Assembly: GCF_038050375.1 (NCBI RefSeq)
Contig: NZ_CP150887.1
Coordinates: 114,212-178,211, forward strand
Direction of reading: 5' to 3'
DNA length: 64,000 nucleotides
From: Okeanomitos corallinicola TIOX110
GTDB lineage: Bacteria > Cyanobacteriota > Cyanobacteriia > Cyanobacteriales > Nostocaceae
Shown here one piece after another: positions 26,653 through 35,309 of the stretch. Below the pieces are notes generated by a model, which did no database searches, was not told where the DNA came from, and saw nothing but the letters and a program-made list of their open reading frames with translations. A program made the position numbers and the translations under genes. Within the stretch, counting starts at the first letter, position 1. Each line of letters opens with the position of its first letter.

Positions 26653-27661
26653 TTAACTAACAATTAAAGAACGATTTTCAACCTGTTCACCAGAATTAAA
26701 TCGAGAATGCAATGTATTCACCATAGATACCTCCTGTCCAATATGTTGAAAACCTTTGTTCTCCTTCAAAGCACAGATGTAAGCATCCGTAAAAGCTCTG
26801 AGTCCTAACAGCCTACCTTTAGGAGTATTTGGATACTGTGCCATCACCCGTGACCTGGCCTCTCGTTCATCTTGGTTATTAGCAACACTAGCCAACATCA
26901 TTTCCCCTGGGTAAAAACGAGTACGCCAAAATCTACCACCTGTTTCTACTAACCAACAGGAATAAAGGTCGCTAATGCGGGGTAAAAATGCTTCTGTGGC
27001 ATTTTGGCTGATGATATTCGCAGGATAACCCAGATAACGCTCAAAAGAAGCAACCCCAGTGCTGGTAATACGTCCAGTAATTCGGTAAGTCATGTTTTGC
27101 ATGATTTGAGCGCCAGTTGCACATTCGCAGATCGTATCTGGATCTTGGGATAGCAACAATACAGCAATTCCTTCCTTACGTCCTGTAGCACAAGTTTCAC
27201 CAATCACTTGAGCAAACCCATCTTTACGCAATAACACTGAAAGCTCATCACCAATAAACAAACTTTTGGGATGGGATAAAGCATTGCGGATACAGGCAGT
27301 ATGGGCATTAATCGCCATCAAATACGCATCCTGTTCATTAGTTAATCCACTCAAAGCAAAGAATTTAATTGCAGGTTCAGGAGAAAATGTACTCGGACGG
27401 GCGATCGCCACTAAAGCTTTACGTATAAAATCTTTCCAAGACTCCATCCGTCGTTCCCGTTCTGCTTTATCAAACCGACGCAAATCTGGTGGTTCTAGTA
27501 AATTACTACTGCCACTGGCAATGTCATAATATGCACCTTGTTCTCCCAGTAGTTCAATCGCTGTCTTAAAAGTGCTGTTACCTCCGGCGGAAATATCCAT
27601 TCCCACTACAGGAATATTGTTCACTAAGGCTTCTTCTGCAAACCGCCACCCCAAAACACTC
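26653..27661 (-). pseudogene. VirB4/TraC-type conjugation ATPase, C-terminal part only
   Basis: About 335 residues of a VirB4 ATPase, truncated at the 5' end by the IS4-type element. Present are PVVGMDISAG, a YDIASGSSNLLEPPDLRRF segment, the Walker B strand (SLFIGDELSVLL) and LLLSQDPDTI. The N-terminal domain and Walker A loop, normally several hundred residues, are missing and are not found on the other side of the IS. VirB4 energises pilus assembly and substrate transfer, so this copy should be inactive. The stop (26653-26655) overlaps the target duplication of transposon A. A TTG at 27654 could start a fragment, without a ribosome site. Confidence 0.75.
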
Positions 27662-27742
27662 TCAATACTGCTCGGTTAAGGAAAACGAGGGGGTAAGATC
27701 AGGAGAAAAGAGTTCGCGTTTTATTTACGAGAACTAACAAAT

Positions 27743-28180
27743 TTACTTTTTCTCTTTGAGGCTATCGTATAATTCCACCCAATTTTGCCTAAGAGAATCA
27801 ATACAAGACTGCAAGTGGTCAATTTGGGTTCGTCTGGCAACTGAGAGGACAGCATGAATATGATTGGGGCTGCCAGCCTTGCCTAAATGCTTATATTTGC
27901 TGAGTTTATCAGGTTGTTGAGTAGGGAAGATAGGTTTATTAGCCTGCAACTTGTAATACCAATAAGTACCCTGTTTACCCCGTGCTTGGTAACGCAAAAC
28001 ACAACATCCAGGAGGTGCTACCTCCCCAGAAGCCTGAATTTGTTGAATAGATAGTTGTAAAGTCGCAATAGCTTGTTGTATTAATTCGGCTCTAGAAATA
28101 ATATCTGAGTCTTTTGCAGGCATTGACTTACGGGGGGAATGAGAAAAAATTACTTGTTCGCGGATTAAGTACGAGAACAT
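27743..28180 (-). CDS. Small passenger protein of the IS4-type element
   Basis: A 145-residue protein of unknown function. It has a coiled-coil-like start (AELIQQAIATLQLSIQQIQA) and a conserved-looking core GCCVLRYQARGKQGTYWYYK, a pattern I associate with small proteins encoded beside cyanobacterial transposases. The first codons overlap an internal copy of the IS end motif; a second Met 19 codons later (28123) is an alternative start and would leave that motif non-coding. It diverges from the transposase gene. A role in transposition control is possible but not shown. Confidence 0.6.
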   Translation of the reverse strand: MFSYLIREQVIFSHSPRKSMPAKDSDIISRAELIQQAIATLQLSIQQIQASGEVAPPGCCVLRYQARGKQGTYWYYKLQANKPIFPTQQPDKLSKYKHLGKAGSPNHIHAVLSVARRTQIDHLQSCIDSLRQNWVELYDSLKEKK

Positions 28181-28236
28181 TAACCCATTTATTCTATACT
28201 ATTTTACAACTAAAATGAAACTGAACAGGGGTGCAA

Positions 28237-29625
28237 ATGTCACTAATCAACTTTGAAGTCATTACAGCATCAGTGGCCAAAGCACAATTGCTGGTGGCGT
28301 TAGAACAAGTCATTCCCGCTCAAACTATACACAGAGCAATCATTAATACTTCGTCTCAAGAGCGAAGAGAACGAATACTACCCACTCACGTAGTTGTAGC
28401 TTTAGTCATTGCCATGAGTTTTTGGTCAACTGACTCCATAGTTGATGTCTTCAAAAATTTGATTCAAGGTTTGAGTAGTTTACAAATACCCCATCGTCTA
28501 CGTTTTACTGCACCAACTTCTTCATCTATCAGCGAAGCACGTCAAAGAATCGGTCCTGCTGTGATGACTCGTTTGTTTGAAATGGTAGCAAAACCCCTAG
28601 CTACAATACAAACACCAGGTGCTTTTTTGGGAAACTTAAGATTGATGGCTATAGACGGAACAGTTTTTGATGTTCCTGATACTCCAGCCAATGCTAAAGT
28701 ATTTGGTTATCCTGGTTCAAGACCGGGTACATATCCAGCTTTTCCCAAAGCTAGATTGGTTTTCTTAGTAGAAGCAGGAACTCATGTAATTGTTGATGCT
28801 CTATTGAGTCCCTATCGAATTGGCGAAAGAAAAAGAGCGATTCAAATTCTTCGCAGTGTTGGGGAAGGAATGTTGTTAATGTGGGATAGGGGATTGCATT
28901 CTTTTAAAATGGTTCATGCCGCAATCAAACAAAAGTGTCATATCCTTGGTCGTGTACCAGCGAATGTGAAATTTGAGGTAGTTAAGACTTTGGCTGATGG
29001 TTCTTATTTGTCTTGGATTGCACCTGATGGTAAATCTAAAAAGAAAGGTGCAACCAGAATTCCTATTCGTGTCATTGAATATGTGATTGAAGATAATGGT
29101 TCTGAGAAAGTATACCGTTTGATTACTGATTTAATGGATATTTCGGCTTACCCAGCACTGGTTTTGGCTCAAGAATATCATACTAGATGGGAAGCTGAAA
29201 ATACTTTGGATGAATTAAAGGTGCATCTATTGGGGCGCAAAACTCTGGTTCGTTCTAAGAATCCTCGTGAAGTCATTCAAGAAATTTATGGTTGGTTGTT
29301 GGGACATTTTTGTATTCGTTGTTTGATGTTCCAAAGTGCTGCCGAAGCTGGTATTTCTCCATTACGTTTGAGTTTTACTGGTAGTTTACGATTAATTCGA
29401 CGTGCTGTTCCTCAATTCCAACAAGCTGCTGCTGAAGATTTACATCTATTTTATAGTTGGTTAGTTGCAGAAATTTTAGATTTAGAAATCCCTCCTCCTC
29501 AATTTAGAAGTAATCCTAGAGTTTTGAAAAAGACGCGCTCCAAATTCCTCAGTAAAAAACGATGTCATCGTGGTAGTACCACTATCAATCAACCTTCTTT
29601 TATGATTAAAAAAATTGCTAGTTAG
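28237..29625 (+). CDS. IS4-family transposase
   Basis: A 462-residue DDE transposase. The first Asp is in LMAIDGTVFDVP, the second in LLMWDRGLHSFKM, and the Glu in the YREK-type signature YHTRWEAENTLDELK, characteristic of IS4. The ATG at 28237 lies six bases after AGGGG; the GTG at 28231 is too close to that site. The C-terminus is basic (KKTRSKFLSKKRCHRG). It appears intact, so the element may be active. Confidence 0.92.
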   Translation: MSLINFEVITASVAKAQLLVALEQVIPAQTIHRAIINTSSQERRERILPTHVVVALVIAMSFWSTDSIVDVFKNLIQGLSSLQIPHRLRFTAPTSSSISEARQRIGPAVMTRLFEMVAKPLATIQTPGAFLGNLRLMAIDGTVFDVPDTPANAKVFGYPGSRPGTYPAFPKARLVFLVEAGTHVIVDALLSPYRIGERKRAIQILRSVGEGMLLMWDRGLHSFKMVHAAIKQKCHILGRVPANVKFEVVKTLADGSYLSWIAPDGKSKKKGATRIPIRVIEYVIEDNGSEKVYRLITDLMDISAYPALVLAQEYHTRWEAENTLDELKVHLLGRKTLVRSKNPREVIQEIYGWLLGHFCIRCLMFQSAAEAGISPLRLSFTGSLRLIRRAVPQFQQAAAEDLHLFYSWLVAEILDLEIPPPQFRSNPRVLKKTRSKFLSKKRCHRGSTTINQPSFMIKKIAS

Positions 29626-29813
29626 TCTGATTATATTTTCGCTTTCTTACCTTTATATTTGAGCAATTGAATATTATTTTATTCATAGGGACACTGTTCT
29701 GTGTTCACGGTGTGGCTTTTCTGTTTTCTCTCGGCTCTTAGTTCTCGTAAATAAAACGCGAACATATTTCCCTTGATCTTACCCCCTCTTTTTCCTTAAC
29801 CGAGCAGTATTGA

Positions 29814-30268
29814 CCCCGAATTAGGTTAAATGTTAAGCCAACAACGTTAGCATCAAGTGTAGCTGCACCTCCTCCTCCAGCTTGTGAACTCTGTTGGGCA
29901 AGTGTCACAAAGAAGTTTTCTAAACTGCTTAAAAAAATGGCATGGGCTGGAGTTGTTAGGGTATCAAGTAAAGCAGTAATTGTGATAATTGCAGTCACAA
30001 GATGCCAAAAACGGATTTTTCTGCCTAAATACTTTTCTAAAATTGGTACTGTGCGAATTACATAACCAATGCTCAAGAAAACAATGCTGGCACATCCCAA
30101 AATGGTTACGAATATGGGTTTTGTTGCCAATAAATAAATTGCTGTTGCTAGAGATATGAAGATGAATGATAAATCAGTACGGTTTATTTTCTGGTTTTTC
30201 ATGTTTCTGAATGAGTTAGCAGATGAAAGTAAGTTAAACTGAGAATTGCGAGATTGTGTGTTATTCAT
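29814..30268 (-). pseudogene. VirB2/TrbC-like membrane protein, cut at its 3' end
   Basis: About 151 residues remain before the IS4-type end; the open frame then runs into IS sequence. Two or three membrane helices are visible (about 30-70, FIFISLATAIYLLATKPIFV and following; about 85-108, FWHLVTAIITITALLDTL) with a small Gly-rich C-terminal stretch (QSSQAGGGGAAT). This topology and its place before virB4 fit a VirB2/TrbC pilin-type protein, possibly fused to a VirB3-like part. The ATG at 30268 has a strong AGAGGAAAG site. It is the first gene of the secretion operon. The call is tentative. Confidence 0.5.
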
Positions 30269-30823
30269 TTTTCTTTCCTCTGTTAAATTTCAATGTTTAT
30301 CAAATGTTTTACAGATGCTTTCAGCTATCAGATGGAAAATTATTTTGGTGTAAAGATTTGTGATTTGAATTTGTACCTCATACGGAAACTGCTGTAAATC
30401 AAACTGGTTTTAAAAATTTGTGCTTTTGGTACAATGCACAGTGTCAGCAGTTATTGAATTGAACCAAAAAAACACATCTTTAAAATTAAACGTAACGATT
30501 CAGGATTCACAAATCAGAATAAATGAGAGTTTTAAAATCAAACTATTTTGGATTTTAGTTAGATTTTAGATTGAACCTATGCCGAAACTCAGGGGAACTG
30601 TCAATGAATTTTAGTGTTGGATTTTAGATTCATTACCCGATTGATTCTATTTTGTGAATTGTCACATTTTTAAAATTTTGTTCTTTTCATCTTTAATCCT
30701 TTTCATCTTTAATCCAAAATTGAAAATCTAAAATTCTGTTATTAGTTGTTGAGAAAACAACTTGCTGATGTAGATTACTGCTACACTCAAATATTCTGAC
30801 TCCTGACTTCTGACTCCTTACAA
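30269..30823. other. 555-base gap upstream of the secretion operon
   Basis: No gene is seen. The stretch is AT-rich with many GATTTTAGATT-type repeats. A TTTGTACCTCAT motif lies at 30371-30381 about 100 bases upstream of the VirB2-like start, and the bases next to it (GGAAACTGCTGT) resemble the reverse of an IS630-type end (compare 61246), so it may be an old transposon end. Confidence 0.4.
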
Positions 30824-32950
30824 TTAAACTTGCATTTCTGATTTTTTGGCTTGTTTTTCTTGTTTTTGAGTTGGTTTTTTCTGCTGTCTACTTTTATCAG
30901 GTTGACTAGAACGAGTTGATTGTTGATTATCTAGTAATGCTTCCATTTCTCTAAGTGGGATATTACATTGTTTAATTTCTGGTGGTTCTCCTGGTACTAA
31001 AGCTGCATCAAGCACTTGTTCGTTATCACGGTTGGGGTTAAATCCTTGAAGTAGTTGTGTACCATTAGATAGTTTCACTATTTCAAAATCGTACTTGGGT
31101 TTACCTTTTTCAGCCCAGGTAAATGTCGGTTCTTCATCACCATTAAATTTGTGAGGTAGTTGTTTTTGAAACTTTTGCACTAATGCTTGGGCGGTAGCTT
31201 TGAGGGCGTATTCTGATTTTGATTGTGGTAGTTTACAAATACCAATTTTTTCATCAGAGGTGAGATTATCTTGTGTAATTTCCCATTGTCCCTGAGTGCA
31301 AGTACCCGCAAATAGTGTTTCACCTTGGGTATTTTCTAAAGTAATAGCTACGTCCGCAGATATCCCTGTTTGTGCTGTTTGTTTACCTTGTTGTTTCACC
31401 CCCTGTTGTTTCACTGTTAAAGTTTTGTTACTAGAAATAGGAATACCATCTTCAGGAGTTTTGTTAAATAATTCACTGGCAACATCAGCAAATCCTACTA
31501 AAGCATCAGCACAGGCTATTTGTTGTTGTTTGGTTTGGCGTTTTGTTAGATAGTCTAAAACGTCGTTTTCTGGTTGGTTTTGGGAGTTAATTGGAATATT
31601 TTCTTCAGCATTTTTTGATTCTGTTATAGAACCATTTTGTTGTGCTGCTATTTGTTTTTCTAGTCGGTCAACTATCTTTTCTAAACGGTCAAGTCGTTTA
31701 GAGATACTTTGCAAGTAATCTTCAATTTGTTGGAATTGTTCAATGATGCTGGCATTTTTATCTAATTCAAAGGGTTGAGTTTGATAATTAGGGTCTATAG
31801 TAGAACCTAATTTATCTACTTTAGAACCAATTTTCATGGTGGCTACTGCCAATGGATTATTTTCTGTGGATGCTTCAAATGTTGAATCTGGGAAATTTTC
31901 AGGATTTGAAATATTTACAGAGTTTGAAGTATTTGAAAAGTCGGGAGTAGTTGAATATTTTGCAGGATTTGAAGGATTTATAATTTCTGATGATTCGGGG
32001 TTTATTTCCTGTAAGCGACTGGTGAGGTTATCTACTCGGTCATTCTGCTTTTGTAGTTGTTTAAGAATTCGTTCCAGTCGTTTTTCATCAGCTTCGGCTG
32101 CAAGTTGTTCTAAAACTCCTTGTCCTACAGCTATTCCTAAAGTTGCTAGTTGACCTGTTAATCCTGCTAAGTTTACACCATTTATTTCTCTTCCGTTTGT
32201 GGCTGCTGTGGCACTTAAACGGGAAGCTTCATCTAGTGGTTCTCTAGATTGGGATTTTTTGGTGGTAGTTTTATTATTTGGTGTTTTAATTTGGGTTTTT
32301 GTTTGTGTTTTGGGTTGAGACTTACTTTGGGTTTTAGTTACAGTTTTTGTTTGAGATTTAGTTGGAGATTCACTAACACGACTCTGAGGTAATTCGTCTT
32401 CTTCATCTAAGTTATCTAGGTCATCTAGTTCATTGTTGAAATCGTCGTTTAATAGGTCGTCTAGTTCGTCGTCTATTTCATCTATTTCTTCGTTTTCCTC
32501 ATCTAAATCTAGTAAATCATCATCTAATTCATCATCTAAATCATCCAGTTCTGTTTCTGCAAAACCGCAAATTTCAGCGATGTTGGAAGGGGTGAAGTAG
32601 TTTTCATCTTTGTCGGTGATTCCTTCTAGGTTTTTGAGCAGATATTTACCACTGGTTCTGTGACTGGGGTCGCTGGTAAGGTAGAAGCGATAGCCTCTAA
32701 TTTCTTCATCATCATCTCCTCCTACGCAGAGTTCTACGGTGATGGGTGCTTTGCCTGATGCTTTGCTGTAATTTTCTACACAGGCTTTAAAGTCTTCGTG
32801 AGATTGGATAGAACCGTTTTCTAGTGATTGAGTAATGGCTTTATCGAGTGTGTTTTCTATATGGCGGAGTTTGCGGCGGTCTGTCAGGTTTTCCCATGAG
32901 CGAGTTTGTGTTTGTTTTCGCTTTGGTTTGGTTGGTGTTTTGGTAGCCAT
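30824..32950 (-). CDS. Large acidic coiled-coil protein of unknown function
   Basis: A 708-residue protein I do not recognise. It has a basic N-terminus (KRKQTQTRSWENLTDRRKLR), a short globular region (about 40-125), a very acidic run (about 133-190, mostly Asp/Glu/Leu), a Lys/Thr/Gln-rich linker, two coiled coils (about 285-320 and 400-440, QSISKRLDRLEKIVDRLEKQ), a globular C-terminal region (about 480-670, with ISADVAITLENTQGETLFAG) and a basic tail. The first ATG at 32950 is used. It is read in the same direction as the secretion operon and lies 555 bases upstream, so a plasmid transfer or maintenance role is possible. No relaxase or ATPase motif is visible. Confidence 0.75.
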   Translation of the reverse strand: MATKTPTKPKRKQTQTRSWENLTDRRKLRHIENTLDKAITQSLENGSIQSHEDFKACVENYSKASGKAPITVELCVGGDDDEEIRGYRFYLTSDPSHRTSGKYLLKNLEGITDKDENYFTPSNIAEICGFAETELDDLDDELDDDLLDLDEENEEIDEIDDELDDLLNDDFNNELDDLDNLDEEDELPQSRVSESPTKSQTKTVTKTQSKSQPKTQTKTQIKTPNNKTTTKKSQSREPLDEASRLSATAATNGREINGVNLAGLTGQLATLGIAVGQGVLEQLAAEADEKRLERILKQLQKQNDRVDNLTSRLQEINPESSEIINPSNPAKYSTTPDFSNTSNSVNISNPENFPDSTFEASTENNPLAVATMKIGSKVDKLGSTIDPNYQTQPFELDKNASIIEQFQQIEDYLQSISKRLDRLEKIVDRLEKQIAAQQNGSITESKNAEENIPINSQNQPENDVLDYLTKRQTKQQQIACADALVGFADVASELFNKTPEDGIPISSNKTLTVKQQGVKQQGKQTAQTGISADVAITLENTQGETLFAGTCTQGQWEITQDNLTSDEKIGICKLPQSKSEYALKATAQALVQKFQKQLPHKFNGDEEPTFTWAEKGKPKYDFEIVKLSNGTQLLQGFNPNRDNEQVLDAALVPGEPPEIKQCNIPLREMEALLDNQQSTRSSQPDKSRQQKKPTQKQEKQAKKSEMQV

Positions 32951-33228
32951 AGTGACGATGACGCTGGTTGCCTTAGTTGGTAAGGTAACAGGGCTTTGTC
33001 TTTGATGGCATTAACCTTTTGGCTATTTCTTTTTTGTCCACTTGGCTATTTTTGATTGTTTCTGGTATGAAATCGCTACCATCACAAAGAGTAAATGCGG
33101 AAGTGCGGACAGAAAAGAGTATCGCTACATCTGTCAAATAAATCTTTCTAACGGTAAAAATTTTTATTAGTTGTGAAAATTGATAAACTAGAGCTATGAT
33201 TTATTACATCAACGTAATATAATAGAAA

Positions 33229-33588
33229 GTGAGTTGGGAAATAGAATATACGAATGAGTTTGAACTTTGGTGGCAAACTCTTAGAGAGGAACAACAAGAT
33301 GATATTGTCAGCGTTGTTCAAATACTGGAAGAAAAAGGAACTCAATTACCCTTTCCTTATTCATCCGATGTTAAAGGTGCAAAAAATTCCCACCTTAGAG
33401 AGTTACGTATTCAAAGCGGTGGTAAACCAATCAGAATCTTTTATGCTTTTGACCCGCGACGAGTTGCAATCTTACTTATTGGTGGAGATAAAACAGGAGA
33501 TAAGCGGTTTTATGAAAAATATGTTCCTATAGCAGATCGTCTTTATGAGGAATATCTTGAAGAAATTAGTCGGGAGGGTTTAATATGA
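33229..33588 (+). CDS. higB: RelE/HigB-type toxin
   Basis: A 119-residue protein of the phage-derived Gp49/HigB-like toxin group: YTNEFELWWQTL, then LRELRIQSGGKPIRIFYAFD and AILLIGGDKTGDKRFYEKYV, the usual order of strands and C-terminal helix. Such toxins cleave mRNA on the ribosome. The start is a GTG at 33229. Its stop overlaps the antitoxin start by four bases (ATGA), so the two are translationally coupled. The toxin-first order is that of higBA modules. Confidence 0.87.
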   Translation: MSWEIEYTNEFELWWQTLREEQQDDIVSVVQILEEKGTQLPFPYSSDVKGAKNSHLRELRIQSGGKPIRIFYAFDPRRVAILLIGGDKTGDKRFYEKYVPIADRLYEEYLEEISREGLI

Positions 33589-33917
33589 CAGGACATAAAA
33601 AGTTTAGCAATCTTACTAAAGATTTCTCCGCAGAAAGAAAAACCAAAATTGCTACTCAAACAGCTAAATTAAAAGAGGAAATGACATTAGCTGAATTACG
33701 CCAAGCTTTAAAAATATCTCAAGCTCAATTAGCTGAGAAATTGCAAATTAAACAACCTGCTATTTCTAGATTAGAAAATCGTACTGATATGTATGTTAGT
33801 CATCTGCGAGAAGTTATTGAAGCTATGGGAGGAGAATTGAAAATAACAGCAATATTCCCTGATGTGGAAGTGACAATTACTAATTTTGAAGATTTGGAAC
33901 TGGAGATTGATGAGTAG
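33585..33917 (+). CDS. higA: HigA-type XRE antitoxin
   Basis: A 110-residue protein with an XRE helix-turn-helix (LRQALKISQAQLAEKLQIKQ, then PAISRLENR) in the middle and a short C-terminal beta segment (GGELKITAIFPDVEVTI), as in HigA antitoxins partnered with HigB-like toxins. It should neutralise the upstream toxin and repress the shared promoter. The 4-base overlap with the toxin sets the start. Confidence 0.88.
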   Translation: MTGHKKFSNLTKDFSAERKTKIATQTAKLKEEMTLAELRQALKISQAQLAEKLQIKQPAISRLENRTDMYVSHLREVIEAMGGELKITAIFPDVEVTITNFEDLELEIDE

Positions 33918-34016
33918 GGTTTGAAGATAGAGAAAAAGCTGAGATTTATTTTTTAAATTTTAGAGTTTTGCTAATGCTAAAATGTAAATGGTTATAAAAA
34001 AAGGGAATATCAAGCT

Positions 34017-34289
34017 ATGACACTTGCTAATTCATCAATTACTCAACACTATACAGTTGATATTGAACCGGAAGGACGTTTAACTCTACCCCAAGAAATC
34101 CAACAAATTCTTAATTTAGAATCTGGAGATAGATTAATTTTAACTCTGGAAGATAGTGGCAAACTCCAATTAGTCAGTCTTAAACAACAAGTTAAAAAAT
34201 TAAAAGGTTTATTAAAAGATAAATCACCTGATAGAAATTTGGTTGATGAACTCATCCAAGACCGCCGACAGGAGTATTTAAGTGAATAA
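34017..34289 (+). CDS. AbrB/MazE-type antitoxin (VapB-like)
   Basis: A 90-residue protein with a swapped-hairpin AbrB fold: VDIEPEGRLTLPQEIQQILN followed by GDRLILTLEDSGKLQLVSL. The C-terminal tail is helical and charged, as in antitoxins that wrap a toxin. An ATG with AAAGGGAATATC upstream marks the start. The next frame begins within its last codons and encodes the start of a PIN toxin, so this was a vapBC-type pair; the toxin is truncated, leaving this antitoxin without an intact partner. Confidence 0.82.
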   Translation: MTLANSSITQHYTVDIEPEGRLTLPQEIQQILNLESGDRLILTLEDSGKLQLVSLKQQVKKLKGLLKDKSPDRNLVDELIQDRRQEYLSE

Positions 34290-34353
34290 ATCTGTGTTAG
34301 ATGCTTCTGCCTTTTTAGCTTATCTTAGAGATGAGCTAGGAGCAGAATCTGAT
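34282..34353 (+). pseudogene. vapC: VapC PIN-domain toxin, N-terminal fragment
   Basis: The first 24 residues (NKSVLDASAFLAYLRDELGA) match the start of a PIN-domain RNase, including the first catalytic Asp. The frame then changes to unrelated sequence and ends at 34479, overlapping the 3' end of an opposite-strand gene. The remaining ~100 residues and other acidic residues are absent. The joint near 34350 is a rearrangement point. Confidence 0.75.
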
Positions 34354-34371
34354 TTACCATCTAGTAACATT

Positions 34372-34698
34372 TTAATGGTAAATAACCGTCGTTTTCACCT
34401 GAATATCAACATTCAGTTTCTTCCGCAAAACATTAAAAATAGCAGTCAAATTATCCATCGTTGGATTACCTTTTGCTGATAACATACGATGTAAACTCTT
34501 ACTCGGTTTAGAAGTTTCAATTGCTAATTGTTCAAAACCTACCGTTGCATTGACAATATCTCTCAAAATCAGTCTTGCTGTTTCTGGTTCACCATTCAGG
34601 AAAAGAGAAATAGCCTCATCAAGTAAAGCGATCGCAAACTCAGAATCTCTTTGCACTCGTGCATTAACGGTTTCTTTAAAGTCTCTAGTTAGTGCCAT
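34372..34698 (-). CDS. HigA-like antitoxin / addiction-module DNA-binding protein
   Basis: A 108-residue protein of the type found as the second gene of RelE-like modules: DEAISLFLNGEPETARLILR, then an HTH (FEQLAIETSKPSKSLHRMLS, followed by NPTMDNLTAIFNVLRKKL). Its start lies six bases after the stop of the toxin gene, in the same direction. The C-terminal residues overlap the frame that extends the truncated vapC. Confidence 0.82.
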   Translation of the reverse strand: MALTRDFKETVNARVQRDSEFAIALLDEAISLFLNGEPETARLILRDIVNATVGFEQLAIETSKPSKSLHRMLSAKGNPTMDNLTAIFNVLRKKLNVDIQVKTTVIYH

Positions 34699-34703
34699 AA
34701 TAA

Positions 34704-35075
34704 TTACCTCTTCTCTTTATTATCGTTGTCAGTTGCTTGCTCTTTGCTAACTTCTTTTTTTCGTCTTTTGTACTCTTGGTATAATTCTTTAGCACGACTA
34801 ATATCAGATTGCTGATTTTTCTTTGTTCCCCCACCAAATAAAACTATAAGCTGTTTACCATCTTGAGCTAGATAAATCCGATATCCAGGACCCCAATCAA
34901 TCTTATATTCACCAATTCCATCAAACCATTTAACATTTGATGTATTGCCTAATTCCAAACGAGACTTAGCAACTGTTACCTTCGCAGCTGCTTGAGCATC
35001 CAAGCTATCAAACCATTCTTGGTAAGGACTTGAACCATCTTCTTTAATATATTCTTGAACTTTTATAATAGACAT
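34704..35075 (-). CDS. RelE/ParE-superfamily toxin
   Basis: A 123-residue protein: [20 protein letters not shown], then [20 protein letters not shown] and [20 protein letters not shown], the typical pattern of the killer-protein branch of RelE toxins. The C-terminal 20 residues are charged (Lys/Glu/Asp) and probably a tail. It precedes and is coupled to the antitoxin gene at 34372-34698. Upstream is a short palindromic stretch (CTGCTATAGTAAC...GTTACTATAGCAG, about 35078-35111), a likely operator. Confidence 0.85.
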   Translation of the reverse strand: MSIIKVQEYIKEDGSSPYQEWFDSLDAQAAAKVTVAKSRLELGNTSNVKWFDGIGEYKIDWGPGYRIYLAQDGKQLIVLFGGGTKKNQQSDISRAKELYQEYKRRKKEVSKEQATDNDNKEKR

Positions 35076-35077
35076 AC

Positions 35078-35111
35078 TGCTATAGTAACTTATGTGTTAC
35101 TATAGCAGTAT
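35078..35111. promoter_or_regulatory. Palindromic operator upstream of the RelE-type module
   Basis: A long inverted repeat: CTGCTATAGTAAC (35079-35091) and GTTACTATAGCAG (35097-35109) around a five-base centre. It lies immediately upstream of the toxin start on the - strand, the expected place for the autorepressor site of a toxin-antitoxin operon. Confidence 0.65.
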
Positions 35112-35309
35112 GATTTTAAATAAACTTGTAGTAGTGCAAATTGTAAAAAAATGAGTCAGATTCAAGAGTTACATAAACAGGCTATGGATTTAGCCGAAAT
35201 GGCACAAGTTGCTAAACTTAGAAATAACTCAGATTTAGCTGTCCAATTAGGGGTAAAGACAAGATACGCGCAAAATATAGCACGACGTAAAGTTTTGTAA
35301 CAAAATTAC

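Larger units (their letters stand above)
27662..29813 (+). mobile_element. IS4-type insertion element with a passenger gene
   Basis: Inverted ends begin TCAATACTGCTCGGTTAAGG (27662) and are matched by the reverse of the right end at 29813; similarity continues for about 70 bases, including a GTTCTCGTAAATAAAACGCG motif. The flanks differ (left ACACTC, right CCCGAA), so no target duplication is present. Inside are a transposase on + and a small gene on -. A third copy of the end motif lies internally at about 28157-28178, at the 5' end of the passenger gene. The lack of a duplication, with virB4 broken on one side and the VirB2-like gene on the other, points to a deletion ending at the IS. Confidence 0.85.

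Noticed and set aside
29738..29813. C-terminal tail of the VirB2-like frame reading into IS sequence
   Set aside because: The residues after about 151 are encoded by the IS inverted end and are not part of the original protein.
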